Shown one piece after another: positions 16,605 through 25,413 of a DNA stretch of 64,000 bases. Numbering within the stretch: position 1 is the stretch's first letter; every line of letters starts with the position of its first letter. A model generated the notes under the pieces. It was not told the DNA's origin. It ran no database searches and saw only the letters and a list, made by a program, of their open reading frames with translations. The stretch comes from Paracoccaceae bacterium. Lineage in GTDB: Bacteria > Pseudomonadota > Alphaproteobacteria > Rhodobacterales > Rhodobacteraceae. A program made the position numbers and the translations under genes. Where the stretch lies: positions 1 through 64,000 of the forward strand of contig REBU01000041.1 of assembly GCA_007692585.1 (NCBI GenBank). Direction: 5' to 3'.

Positions 16605-17555
16605 TCAGGTGTAACGAATACGGTGGCAGATTGTTTCAGGTGCCGCGAGAATTTCGGGATATTGCGCCGGCAGATCCTCGAAATACGTCTCGCCGGAGAT
16701 CAGCGCGTCCAGCCGGGCATCTGCGCAGAGCAGCGTCAGCGCGGTCGCCATGCGGCGCGCATAGGACCAGCGCGGCGCGCGGTCGCTGGGCAGATGCCCG
16801 ACCTGCGAGCTGATCAGCCGCAAGCGCTGGCTGTGAAACCCCGCGCCCAGCGCCACCGGGACCGAGCGGGTGCCGTACCAGCTGGCCTCGACGACTGTGG
16901 CATTCAGCCCCGCCAGCGTCAGCGCGCAGCCCAGCCCACTCGCGCTGGCGCTGGTATGGATGACCACATCGCAGTCGCGCGGCGCGGCCTCTGGCAGGAC
17001 GCAGCGCAGCCCCAATGTGGCCGCAAGCCCCGCGCGCTGAGGCTGGATATCGACCAGCGTGACCTCCGCCCCCGGCAGCTGCGCGAGCAGCCCTGCGGTC
17101 AGCAGACCGACCACACCGGCCCCGATCACCGCAATCCTGTCCCCCGCCTGCGCACCGCTGTCCCAGACGATATTCAGCGCGGTTTCCATATTCGCGCCCA
17201 GCACCGCGCGGCCTGCAGGCAGGCCTTCGGGCAGGACGGTCAGGCTGGCCTCGGGCAGGCGGTACTGCGTCTGATGCGGGAAGAGCGCAAAGACCAACTT
17301 CCCGGCCAGCGCGCCTTCCATGACGCGGCCCACGCTGCAATAGCCGTATTTCACCGGAAAATCGAACGCCCCCTCCATCCCCGGCCCGCGCATCCGCTGG
17401 GCTTCGGATACGGGCACCTCGCCTGCGAAGACCAGCGCCTCCGTGCCGCGACTGATGCCGGAATAGACGGCCTCGACCAGCACGCCCGCGCCGGTCTGGG
17501 CCGGGCGGATCTCGACCTGTCGCGGTGCCGTGATCCAGAGCGCGCGCGCGGTCAT
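16605..17555 (-). CDS. Zinc-type alcohol dehydrogenase family protein
   Basis: A 316-residue medium-chain dehydrogenase/reductase. 'VLVEAVYSGISRGTEALVF' is the N-terminal GroES-like domain, 'PVKYGYCSVGRV' precedes the cofactor domain, and 'IAVIGAGVVGLLTAGLL' is the NAD(P)-binding Rossmann motif followed by 'VTLVDIQPQRA'. The catalytic-zinc Cys-His pair of classical ADH is not obvious, and 'SGISRGTEALVF' replaces the usual Cys region, as in members linked to modified sugar or secondary metabolism. The ATG at 17555 is chosen; the track's N-terminus at 17636 is low-complexity. It leads the pterin-type operon. Confidence 0.82.
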   Translation of the reverse strand: MTARALWITAPRQVEIRPAQTGAGVLVEAVYSGISRGTEALVFAGEVPVSEAQRMRGPGMEGAFDFPVKYGYCSVGRVMEGALAGKLVFALFPHQTQYRLPEASLTVLPEGLPAGRAVLGANMETALNIVWDSGAQAGDRIAVIGAGVVGLLTAGLLAQLPGAEVTLVDIQPQRAGLAATLGLRCVLPEAAPRDCDVVIHTSASASGLGCALTLAGLNATVVEASWYGTRSVPVALGAGFHSQRLRLISSQVGHLPSDRAPRWSYARRMATALTLLCADARLDALISGETYFEDLPAQYPEILAAPETICHRIRYT

Positions 17556-17962
17556 GTCAGACCATGCCCAAATGGCACCGCCAGGATCGCCAGAGGCCGC
17601 GCAATCCGCTGCCGCACCCGTGTCGCCCGCGCCCACCCGGGCCGCGCCGCATCAACCCGAAAATCACCCCGGGCTGCGTCACGTCGCGCGGAATGATCGC
17701 CCGCCAGACTGTTCGCAGGCGCCAGCCCCGGCCCACAACTGCGCGTCGTGTCGCCGACAGCGCGCCTGCCCTGCACGACGATGTGCAGCCTGGCACAGCT
17801 AAAACCGGCAGACCGCCGCCGCATATCCGCTGTGGGCCATGACACCGGCAGTGCCGCGCTGCCGGTCAGGTCGGGGCGGGAAACGCGAGCGGGATGGGTC
17901 ATCTGGCCTCGGATTGCGATTGGACCGTTGGACTTAGCGTTTTGCAGCGGCAGGCAAGTGTG
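17556..17962. other. Divergent intergenic region with a doubtful minus-strand ORF
   Basis: Between the dehydrogenase start (leftward) and FkbM (rightward). A minus-strand reading frame, 'MTHPARVSRPDL' to 'VPFGHGLT', runs from about 17899 to 17552 and its TGA overlaps the dehydrogenase ATG by 4 bp, the spacing seen in coupled genes. Its composition is Arg/Ala-rich with no domain I know, and another minus frame is also open, so I do not call a gene. Confidence 0.4.
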
Positions 17963-18826
17963 ATGCGCGGAAACTTGATCAGGACTGCGCGAGCTGCAGG
18001 TTTTCAGGGCACAAGGCTTGGTGCGGGGCTTGGCACAGGGACGCTGCGCGCTAAGCTCCCGAACAGAGCGAAAATGGCAATGGGGATGACTGTGGGGCTG
18101 GCTGTCTGGCGCGGATTCTTGCGATCTTTGTTCATCTACAACAACCCTGCCATCACGCACCCGATGCGGCGTTTCTACCGCAGCTTGCTGCGCGAGGGCG
18201 ATCTGGCTTTCGACATCGGTGCGCATGTCGGCACCCGCGCGCGGGCGATGCGGGCTGTTGGCGCGCGTGTCGTCGCATTGGAGCCGCAGGCCCCTTTTTC
18301 GGGATTCCTGCGCCTGACCCTGCCGCGCGATATCCGCTTTCTGGCCGTCGCCGCGGGGCCATCGGAGGCTGTGGCAAAGATGGCGGTGTCCTCGCGACAT
18401 CCGACCGTGTCATCGCTGCGCCACGGCTTTTCCGAGGAAGTCGGCGTCAAGCCGGGTTTCGAGCATGTGCGCTGGGATGCGGTGCAGGATGTGACCGTCA
18501 CGACGCTCGACAAGCTGATCGCCGAGGAAGGTCTGCCGCGCTACATCAAGATCGATGTCGAAGGCTTTGAACTGGACGTGCTGGCCGGGCTCAGCCAGCC
18601 GGTCGAGCTGATCTCGGTCGAATATCTGCCCGGCCTGCCGCATCTGAGCCATGCCGTGATCGACCGCCTGCTGGAACTTGGCCCCTATCGCTTCAATCCG
18701 GTCATGGGCGAAACCGGCGCGTTTCTCTGGCAGGGCTGGCGCGACGCGGCGGCGACGCGGGACTGGTTGCGCAGCCTGCCTACTGATGCGACGTCGGGCG
18801 ATCTTTATGCCCGACTGCCCGGCTGA
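17963..18826 (+). CDS. FkbM-family SAM-dependent methyltransferase
   Basis: About 287 residues. SAM-binding 'DLAFDIGAHVGTRARAMRAVGARVVALEP' is the FkbM-type motif I/II, and 'PRYIKIDVEGFELDVLAGL' is the family signature. Members O-methylate sugars or polyketides, and many act on surface glycans. The start is uncertain: the track gives 17894, but the ATGs at 17963 and 18074 are also possible. I take 17963 because earlier residues look non-coding. Its 3' end overlaps the convergent inositol-phosphatase-like gene by 22 bp. Confidence 0.85.
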   Translation: MRGNLIRTARAAGFQGTRLGAGLGTGTLRAKLPNRAKMAMGMTVGLAVWRGFLRSLFIYNNPAITHPMRRFYRSLLREGDLAFDIGAHVGTRARAMRAVGARVVALEPQAPFSGFLRLTLPRDIRFLAVAAGPSEAVAKMAVSSRHPTVSSLRHGFSEEVGVKPGFEHVRWDAVQDVTVTTLDKLIAEEGLPRYIKIDVEGFELDVLAGLSQPVELISVEYLPGLPHLSHAVIDRLLELGPYRFNPVMGETGAFLWQGWRDAAATRDWLRSLPTDATSGDLYARLPG

Positions 18827-19638
18827 TCGCGCAAGATCGCGGCAAAGGAGTCAAAGACACCCGGACAGGCCGCCAGCACTGTGCCTGACTGCTCCGGCCT
18901 GTCCGCCGGATCAAGCGCCGTGACAGTTGCGCCTGCTTCCGCCAGCAGCACCAGACCAGCGGCGATGTCCCAGGGCTGCAACACACGTTCCCAGAACCCA
19001 TCGAGCCGCCCTGCTGCGACATAGGCCAGATCCAGCGAGGCCGCGCCCATCCGTCGCACACCGGCGCAATGGGGCATCAGGCGCGCGATATCGGCCGCAT
19101 GGGCGTCGATATGATCCATCCCGCCAAAGGGGATCCCGGTGCCAAACAGCGCCCCGGTCAGCGAACTGGTCGCGGCCACTTGCAGCGGGCGACCGTTCAG
19201 ACTGGCCCCGCCCGCGATGCGCGCCGCAAAGGTTTCGCGCTTGAGCGGGTCATGCACCACCCCGATCCGGCGCATGCCGTCAACCTCCAGCGCGACCGAT
19301 ACCGCCCAATGCCCGATGCCGCGCAGGAAATTTGTCGTGCCGTCCAGCGGGTCGACGATCCAGCGCCGCCTGTCCGCGGGTGCCGCGCCGGTTTCCTCGC
19401 CCAGCCAGCCATCGCCGCGCCGGGCCGTCAGCAGGATGTCACGCAGGCAGGCTTCGGCCTCGGTATCGGCGCGCGACACAAAATCGCCCGCCCGTTTGCT
19501 GCGCACCTGCAGCCTGTCGCGGTTTTCCCAATGCTGCATCAGCAGCGCGCCCGCGTCCTGCGCCGCGCGGATCGCCAGCGCCAGATCGGCGTCGTCCTGC
19601 GCGCAGCTCGTGGCGTCGGTCGGGAATGTCGCGGTCAT
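18805..19638 (-). CDS. Inositol monophosphatase family phosphatase
   Basis: About 277 residues of the Li-sensitive, Mg-dependent phosphatase superfamily (IMPase/CysQ/HisN). 'WLGEETG' gives the first metal ligands, 'WIVDPLDGTTNFLRGIGHWAVSVAL' is the canonical motif, and 'QPWDIAAGLVLLAEAGATVT' is the C-terminal WD motif. Substrate (inositol phosphate, histidinol phosphate or PAP) cannot be decided. The start is set at the third Met (19638); the track's 19731 gives an Arg-rich extension. Confidence 0.88.
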   Translation of the reverse strand: MTATFPTDATSCAQDDADLALAIRAAQDAGALLMQHWENRDRLQVRSKRAGDFVSRADTEAEACLRDILLTARRGDGWLGEETGAAPADRRRWIVDPLDGTTNFLRGIGHWAVSVALEVDGMRRIGVVHDPLKRETFAARIAGGASLNGRPLQVAATSSLTGALFGTGIPFGGMDHIDAHAADIARLMPHCAGVRRMGAASLDLAYVAAGRLDGFWERVLQPWDIAAGLVLLAEAGATVTALDPADRPEQSGTVLAACPGVFDSFAAILRDQPGSRA

Positions 19639-19743
19639 CAGCAGCTGTCCCATCTGTTGCATTGGCCGCGCCCTGACAGATCCAGCCCTGTGACGGGGCG
19701 ATCGGTCAAAGCCGCCAGTCCGGCGCGGCATCCTGCGCGCATC

Positions 19744-20157
19744 TCAATTCGTTTTGCGTGTTGGCATGAAGGGCAGGGGCAGGACCGGGACGCCGTCCTC
19801 GATCAGGGCCTTCGCTTCAGCCAGCGGAGCCTCGCCATAGATTGCGCGGTTGGGAATGTCGCCCAGATACATGGAGCGGGCTTCCTGTGCGAAGCGCGGA
19901 CCGACATATTCCGAATGGGCTTCGATCTCGGCACGCAGCGCGGCCAGTTTCGCGGCCGGATCGACCGGAGGGGCCGCGCTTGCGACCGGTTTCGCACTGC
20001 TCACCGCCGGGGCCATCAGGGCCTTCGTGATCTGCGTATCACCACAGACCGGGCAAGCCACCATGCCACGCGCGACCAGCGTGTCGTAGGCCGCGCCGGA
20101 TTGGAACCAGCTGTCGAAATCATGCCCTTCGTCGCATGATAAAGAAAATCTGATCAT
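19744..20157 (-). CDS. DUF1178 family protein
   Basis: A 137-residue protein starting 'MIRFSLSCDEGHDFDSWFQS', with a two-Cys knuckle ('LSCDEGH' and 'ACPVCGD') and the terminal 'GEAPLAEAKALIEDGVPVLPLPF' that defines DUF1178, a widespread alphaproteobacterial family of unknown function. The N-terminal half looks like a small zinc ribbon. The ATG at 20157 follows 'AGGTGGG'; the track uses an upstream GTG. Divergent from the glutathione peroxidase gene. Confidence 0.88.
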   Translation of the reverse strand: MIRFSLSCDEGHDFDSWFQSGAAYDTLVARGMVACPVCGDTQITKALMAPAVSSAKPVASAAPPVDPAAKLAALRAEIEAHSEYVGPRFAQEARSMYLGDIPNRAIYGEAPLAEAKALIEDGVPVLPLPFMPTRKTN

Positions 20158-20265
20158 CTGACCCACCTGACCTTCTGTCTGATCGAATTATATGGCCACG
20201 GGGTTAATTCAAGCTAAATTCGCGGTCGTTGGGGGAAGACCCCCCCGCGACAGGTTGAAAAGGAC

Positions 20266-20781
20266 ATGCTCATGTTGCGTTCATTGGCGACCGCCCTGCT
20301 CATATCTCTCGCCTGGCCCGCTGGGGCCTTCACCTTCACCGCGCTTGACGGCAGCGAGATCGCGCTCGACGAGTTTCGCGGGCGTCCGGTTCTGGTCGTC
20401 AACACGGCCTCGCTCTGCGGATTTACTCGCCAATACGGCGATATGCAGGCGATTTATGAGCGCTACGGGCCAGACGGGCTGGTGGTGCTTGCCGTGCCTT
20501 CCGATGATTTCCGTCAGGAGCTGTCAAGCAATGAAGAGGTCGAGCAGTTTTGCCGCGTCCAGACCGGCCTGACCTTCCCCATCACCCAGATCACCGCCGT
20601 GCGCGGACCGCAGGCGCATCCCTTCTATCGTTGGTTGGCCGAGACGCATGGCCATGTGCCGAACTGGAATTTCAACAAGGCGCTTTTGGGGCCGGACGGG
20701 GCGCTGCTGGGCTTTTGGGGGTCGGGCACCAGACCCACGGCGCGCGCCATTGCCGGGCCGATCCGGTCAGCGCTGCAATGA
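20266..20781 (+). CDS. Exported glutathione peroxidase family protein
   Basis: A 171-residue thioredoxin-fold peroxidase with a signal peptide (about 1-21, 'WPAGA'). The peroxidatic Cys sits in 'VNTASLCGFTRQY' and the Trp-Asn part of the active site is 'NWNFNK'. The usual 'PCNQF' block reads 'PSDDF', so the second motif is altered; related periplasmic members often lack it. Probably reduces hydroperoxides with a thioredoxin-like reductant. Followed by the histone-deacetylase-family gene 58 bp downstream. Confidence 0.88.
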   Translation: MLMLRSLATALLISLAWPAGAFTFTALDGSEIALDEFRGRPVLVVNTASLCGFTRQYGDMQAIYERYGPDGLVVLAVPSDDFRQELSSNEEVEQFCRVQTGLTFPITQITAVRGPQAHPFYRWLAETHGHVPNWNFNKALLGPDGALLGFWGSGTRPTARAIAGPIRSALQ

Positions 20782-20839
20782 AATCGTTTTTCACCCTTCG
20801 AAAAATGATTTGGCGGATCCGGGCGGATTTTTTCGCCTG

Positions 20840-21961
20840 ATGAAACCCTTTTTCATCGGCTCCGAGATCTATCGCGGCTCCAGCTACGGGGCGTGGCACC
20901 CGCTGCATATCCCCCGCGTCTCGACCGTGATGGATCTGTCGCGGGCGCTGGGCTGGCTGCCCGCAGAGCGCTATCGCACCAGCCCCCGCGCCAAGCCCGC
21001 CGCGCTGACGGGCTTTCATACCCCGGACTATATCGCGGCGCTGCAAGATGCGGAGGCCCGCCAGAGCGTCGATGAGACGGCGCGAAATCGCCACGGGCTC
21101 GGCACCACCGCAAACCCGGTTTTCGCAGAGATGTTCCGCCGCCCGGCAACCGGCGCTGGCGGGGTGATGCTGGCTGCGGAACTGGTGCGCGACGGGGGTG
21201 TGGTGCATGTGCCCGGCGGCGGAACGCATCACGCCATGGCCGACCGTGCCAACGGGTTTTGCTACCTCAATGACCCGGTGCTGTGCCTGCTTGCGTTGCG
21301 GCATCTGGGCCTGAGCCGCATCGCCTATGTCGATATCGACGCGCATCACTGCGACGGGGTGCAGGACGCGCTGGGCGCAGCCGAGGACATGCTTCTGATT
21401 TCGGTCCATGAGGAAAAGCGCTGGCCCTTCACGGGCGCGCTGGACGATGACGGGGGTGGCCGGGCGCTCAATCTGCCCGTGCCGCGCGGGCTGAATGACA
21501 CGGAAATGGCGCTGATCCGCGAGCGGCTGATCCTGACCGCGCTCGACCGTTTCGCGCCGCAGGCGATCGTGCTGCAATGCGGGGCCGATGCGCTGGAGGA
21601 AGACCCGCTGTCGCGTCTTGCGCTGTCCAATAACGCGCATGTGGCGATTGTCGGCGCGCTGGCGGCCATGACGCCGCGGCTGATCGTGCTGGGCGGGGGC
21701 GGCTATAATCCGTGGTCCGTGGGGCGGCTCTGGACGCGGATCTGGGGCGCGCTGAACGGTCGGACCGCGCCGGGCCTCTTGCCCGCTCCGGCGCAGCAGG
21801 TGTTGGCGGGGCTGCGCTGGAACCGGCGCGGGCCGGGGCGGACCCCTGCGCAGGCCTGGCAGCAGACCCTGGAAGACCCGCCGCGCGAAGGCCCGCTGCG
21901 CGCGGAGTTGCAGGGCCGGGTGGACGCGCTGCGCGCGCGCTGCGTGTTTGTGAAGTCCTGA
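20840..21961 (+). CDS. Histone deacetylase family (AcuC/HDAC-like) hydrolase
   Basis: A 373-residue arginase/deacetylase-fold metallohydrolase. Diagnostic blocks: 'VPGGGTHHAMADRANGFCYLND' (general-base His pair), 'YVDIDAHHCDGVQDAL' (Asp-His zinc ligands), 'CGADALEEDPLSRL' (second Asp) and 'LGGGGYNPW'. All catalytic positions are present. Bacterial members deacetylate polyamines, acetyl-lysine or small amides. The track start (20648) lies inside the peroxidase gene in another frame; the ATG at 20840 begins 'MKPFFIGSEIYRG', a typical start. Confidence 0.9.
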   Translation: MKPFFIGSEIYRGSSYGAWHPLHIPRVSTVMDLSRALGWLPAERYRTSPRAKPAALTGFHTPDYIAALQDAEARQSVDETARNRHGLGTTANPVFAEMFRRPATGAGGVMLAAELVRDGGVVHVPGGGTHHAMADRANGFCYLNDPVLCLLALRHLGLSRIAYVDIDAHHCDGVQDALGAAEDMLLISVHEEKRWPFTGALDDDGGGRALNLPVPRGLNDTEMALIRERLILTALDRFAPQAIVLQCGADALEEDPLSRLALSNNAHVAIVGALAAMTPRLIVLGGGGYNPWSVGRLWTRIWGALNGRTAPGLLPAPAQQVLAGLRWNRRGPGRTPAQAWQQTLEDPPREGPLRAELQGRVDALRARCVFVKS

Positions 21962-21968
21962 GCAGGGC

Positions 21969-23825
21969 TCAGCTGAATTCCTCGGACTGGATTTTCAGCT
22001 TCTTGATGCGCGAATGCAGCGTTGTGGGTTGCAGCCCCAGAAGCTCTGCCGCGCCCGCATCGCCCGAAACCTTGCCTTGCGTCAGGCGTAGCGCGGCCAC
22101 GAGGTTGTCGCGGGCGAGGCGGGTCAGTTCGGCCTCGGTCAGGATGGTGTCCTTGGCCCCGCTGCGGCGCAGCATGGGCTGCGCCAGATCGACCTGCAGC
22201 TTGCCGCCCTTCGAGATGATCGCGCCCCGGTCGATCACATTCTGCAATTCGCGCACATTGCCTGGCCAGTCATAGCCGATCAGCTTGTCCATCGCCTGCC
22301 GTGTGATGGTCGGCGGGGTCATGTTCAGCCGTTTGCACGACAGCGCGAGAAAATGCGCGGCCAGTGCCGGGATGTCTTCGGGGCGCTGGCGCAGGGCGGC
22401 GCAGACAATCGGGAAGACATTGAGATAGATGTACAAATCCTGCCGGAACGCGCCCTGGCGCACCAGGGTTTCCAGCGATCTGCGGCTGGCGGCAATCAGG
22501 CGCAGATCGATGCGGCGGGCCTGCGTGTCGCCAAGCCGCGTGACCGAGCGTTCCTGCAGCGCGTGCAGCATCCGCCCCTGAATCGCCAGCGGCAATTCAT
22601 CCACATCATCGAGAAACAGCGTCGCGTTATGCGCCAGTTCCAGCATGCCGGGCTTGTCGCGCAGCGCGCCGGGATAGGCGCCGCGCATCTGACCAAAAAG
22701 CTCGGCCTCGATCGCGTCGGATTTCACCGCGCTGCATTTGAAATGGATCAGGGACCGCCTGCGCCGCGCGCTGCCCTTGTGGATGGCCGAGGCGACCAGC
22801 GCCTTGCCGGTGCCCGCTTCGCCTGTGATCAGCACATTGGCGTCCGTGCCGGCCACAAGGTCGATCTTGCTGATCACCTGCAGGATCGCGGGCGAGGTCC
22901 CGATGATTTCGTGATGCGCCCGCGCCGAGGCGATGGTTTCCTGCAGATAGGCGTTTTCCTGTTCCAGCCGGTCGCGCAGATCCTGCACTTCCTGCATCGC
23001 CTCGCGCAGCTTGCGTTCGTTTTCCTTGCGCTCGGTGATGTCGCGGAAGATCACCACGGCGCCGGCCAGAACATTCTGGTCATAGATGGGCGTCGAGACA
23101 TATTCGACGCGGATCGGTTTGCCATCCTTGCGCCAGAACACCTCATCCTCGATGCGGTTGACCTGCTCGAAGCGGAAGGACTGGTAGATCGGGCAGTCAT
23201 GGGAGGGGTAGACCTCGCCATTGAGGTGGTGATGGTGGATCATCGAATGGATGTCGCGGCCCAGCAGATCCTCGGCGCTCCAGCCCAGCATTTCGCGCGC
23301 GGCGCGGTTGACGAAGGTGGTCTTGCCATCGGCATTGACGCCGTAGATGCCTTCGCCTGCGGCATTCAGGATCAGCTGGTTCTGGCGCTCCAGTTCCGTG
23401 AAGAAATCCTGCGCGCGTTGCCATTCCAGCAGGCCAAGGCGCTGCAACTGGTTGGCTTCGGTGATCTGGTCATGGCGCGAGAGCTCATTGAGGTCGATCA
23501 GCGTGAGCAGGATCGCGCCGTCGATCCCGTCAAGGCGCGTGCCGCGCAGCTCGCAGCTGAGCGGGTGGTGGTTCAGATCCTGCAGCGCGATATCGCGTCG
23601 CCAAGCCTGGCCGCGATGGGCCAGTTCGTCGAGAAATACCAGAAAACCGGGCAGGCTGCCCGCAAGATGCGGCGCGAAGGCAAAGCCCGACGGCGCGGCT
23701 TGGCCGAGCAGGCGCATGGCGCGCTCATTGGCCGCGCGCACGCGGTCGCGCGCGGTGTCGAGCACCAGCACCGGATGGGGAAAGGCGTCGAGCAGGGAAT
23801 CGGCGGGCAGGTCATCGCATGTCAT
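21969..23825 (-). CDS. PAS-containing enhancer-binding-protein-like regulator with degenerate AAA+ motifs
   Basis: A 618-residue regulator. An N-terminal PAS-like region (1-120), a second PAS (about 150-265, ending 'VVIFRDITERKENERKL'), a coiled coil, an NtrC-type AAA+ domain (about 310-540) and a C-terminal Fis-type HTH ('SGDAGAAELLGLQPTTLHSRI'). The sigma-54-contact GAFTGA loop reads 'GAYPGA', Walker B is 'LFLDDVDEL' (DD for DE) and the arginine-finger region is 'DLYIYLNV' instead of 'DLYYRLNV'. Walker A 'GEAGTGKALVASAIH' keeps its Lys. It is therefore probably not a sigma-54 activator. It is divergent from the cyanate operon, with two palindromic sites between them, and is likely its regulator. 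Confidence 0.88.
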   Translation of the reverse strand: MTCDDLPADSLLDAFPHPVLVLDTARDRVRAANERAMRLLGQAAPSGFAFAPHLAGSLPGFLVFLDELAHRGQAWRRDIALQDLNHHPLSCELRGTRLDGIDGAILLTLIDLNELSRHDQITEANQLQRLGLLEWQRAQDFFTELERQNQLILNAAGEGIYGVNADGKTTFVNRAAREMLGWSAEDLLGRDIHSMIHHHHLNGEVYPSHDCPIYQSFRFEQVNRIEDEVFWRKDGKPIRVEYVSTPIYDQNVLAGAVVIFRDITERKENERKLREAMQEVQDLRDRLEQENAYLQETIASARAHHEIIGTSPAILQVISKIDLVAGTDANVLITGEAGTGKALVASAIHKGSARRRRSLIHFKCSAVKSDAIEAELFGQMRGAYPGALRDKPGMLELAHNATLFLDDVDELPLAIQGRMLHALQERSVTRLGDTQARRIDLRLIAASRRSLETLVRQGAFRQDLYIYLNVFPIVCAALRQRPEDIPALAAHFLALSCKRLNMTPPTITRQAMDKLIGYDWPGNVRELQNVIDRGAIISKGGKLQVDLAQPMLRRSGAKDTILTEAELTRLARDNLVAALRLTQGKVSGDAGAAELLGLQPTTLHSRIKKLKIQSEEFS

Positions 23826-23860
23826 GGCGCGAGCCTTGCCGTCGCAGCGGGCAGGCGCAA

Positions 23861-23891
23861 TACGAAATTTCGTAAGTTATGAAATATCGTA
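23861..23891. promoter_or_regulatory. Tandem palindromic operators between regulator and cyanate operon
   Basis: Site 1 'TACGAAATTTCGTA' (23861-23874) is a perfect 14-bp palindrome. Site 2 'TATGAAATATCGTA' (23878-23891) is the same site with two changes. Centre-to-centre distance is 17 bp. They lie 36-53 bp upstream of the regulator start and about 145-170 bp upstream of the ABC binding protein start, the arrangement expected for binding of a dimeric Fis-HTH regulator. Confidence 0.75.
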
Positions 23892-24033
23892 ATTAAAATT
23901 TGAAAAAAAGTCACTCAAGAAACTGAAATTAAAACAAAGTCTATTCTTTGAGCAGTTCCTGTTTTCGGGTGGAGTCTGCGCAAGCTGCGGGTCATCCTTG
24001 GACAGGAGCAGCAGATCGCAGACAGGAGTCACT

Positions 24034-25410
24034 ATGTCGAACAAGAGCCTTGGGAATCCGTTTTCGGCCAAATCCGACCTGCGCCACGGAGCCGCCTGTG
24101 GCTGTGCCGAGTGCAAATCCGATGCCCATGCGCGGGTCGCAGCGCCGATGACGCGCGAGGCCATGCTGGAACGCGCGGTCGAGAGTGCGGTCGTGCGCTC
24201 GGTCTTTGGCCATAACGAATTGAACCGCCGGTCGATGCTGGGCATGCTGGGCGGCGGGGCCTTTGCGGCCGCGCTCGCATCCGTCTTTCCGATGGACAAG
24301 GCCAAGGCGCTGATCCTCGATGATCTGGGGCCGATCGAGAAGCCGGATCTGAAGGTCGGCTTTGTCGCGATTACCTGCGCCACGCCCATCATCATGGCCG
24401 AGCCGATGGGATTTTATGACCGCTACGGGCTGAATGTCGAGATCATCAAGACGGCCGGATGGGCGGTCGCGCGCGACATGTCGCTGTCGGGCCAGTATGA
24501 TGCCAGCCATATGCTGACGCCCATGCCACTGGCGATGACGCTGGGGCTGGGCTCTTCGGCGGTGCCCTATATCATGCCCGCGGTCGAGAATATCAACGGG
24601 CAGGCCATCGTGCTGTCCAATGAGCATCTGGACAAGCGCGACCCGGCGCAATGGAAGGGCATGACCTTTGGCGTGCCGTTCGAATATTCGATGCATAATT
24701 TCCTGCTGCGTTACTATGTGGCCGAGCATGGTCTGGACCCGGATCGCGACATCCAGATCCGCGTCGTGCCCCCGCCCGAGATGGTGGCGAATCTGCGCGC
24801 GGGCAATCTGGACGGCTATCTGTCGCCTGACCCGTTCAACCAGCGCGCGGTCTGGGAAGGGATCGGCTATATCCATCTGCTGACCAAGGATCTGTGGGAA
24901 GGTCATCCCTGCTGTGCCTTTGCGACCCCGCGTCGCTTCGCGGTTGAGAACCCCAACACTTACGGCGCGCTGTTGCGGGCGATCATCGACGCCACGCAAT
25001 ATGCGTCCAACCACGACAACCGCCGCGAAATCGCGGAAGCCATTGCGCCTGCGGCCTATCTCAACCAGCCTGTGCCCGTGCTGGAGCAGGTGCTGACCGG
25101 GACGTTTGCCGATGGTCTGGGCAATGTGCAGCGCGAGCCCGACCGGATCGATTTCGATCCCTTCCCCTGGCATTCCATGGGGGTCTGGATCCTGACGCAG
25201 ATGAAGCGCTGGGGCTATATCCAGAACGAGATCGACTACAAGGCCATCGCCGAGCAGGTCTATCTGGCCTCGGATGCGCGCAAGGTCATGGCGGAGCTGG
25301 GCTATGACGCGCCTGAGGTCAGCTACAAATCCCATACGATCATGGGCAAGACGTTCGATCCCGACCAGCCGCAAGCCTATATCGACAGCTTTGACATCAA
25401 GCGGGGCTGA
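24034..25410 (+). CDS. Tat-exported nitrate/cyanate-type ABC substrate-binding protein
   Basis: A 458-residue NrtA/CmpA/CynA-like periplasmic binding protein. A twin-arginine signal 'NRRSMLGMLGGGAFAAALA' follows a Cys-containing N-terminal extension ('GAACGCAECKSDAH'). The mature part has family blocks 'LKVGFVAITCATPIIMAEPMGFY', 'GKTAGWAVARD'-like and 'LSPDPFNQRAVWEGIGYIH'. Starting ATG at 24034 has 'AGGAG' upstream; the track uses 23998. With the permease, ATPase and cyanase that follow, cyanate is the best-supported substrate, and nitrate/bicarbonate binding is an alternative. Confidence 0.9.
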   Translation: MSNKSLGNPFSAKSDLRHGAACGCAECKSDAHARVAAPMTREAMLERAVESAVVRSVFGHNELNRRSMLGMLGGGAFAAALASVFPMDKAKALILDDLGPIEKPDLKVGFVAITCATPIIMAEPMGFYDRYGLNVEIIKTAGWAVARDMSLSGQYDASHMLTPMPLAMTLGLGSSAVPYIMPAVENINGQAIVLSNEHLDKRDPAQWKGMTFGVPFEYSMHNFLLRYYVAEHGLDPDRDIQIRVVPPPEMVANLRAGNLDGYLSPDPFNQRAVWEGIGYIHLLTKDLWEGHPCCAFATPRRFAVENPNTYGALLRAIIDATQYASNHDNRREIAEAIAPAAYLNQPVPVLEQVLTGTFADGLGNVQREPDRIDFDPFPWHSMGVWILTQMKRWGYIQNEIDYKAIAEQVYLASDARKVMAELGYDAPEVSYKSHTIMGKTFDPDQPQAYIDSFDIKRG

Positions 25411-25413
25411 GCC

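Noticed and set aside
23892-24033. Sigma-54 (-24/-12) promoter for the cyanate operon
   Set aside because: No GG-N10-GC pair with suitable flanks was found, and the regulator's GAFTGA loop is altered.
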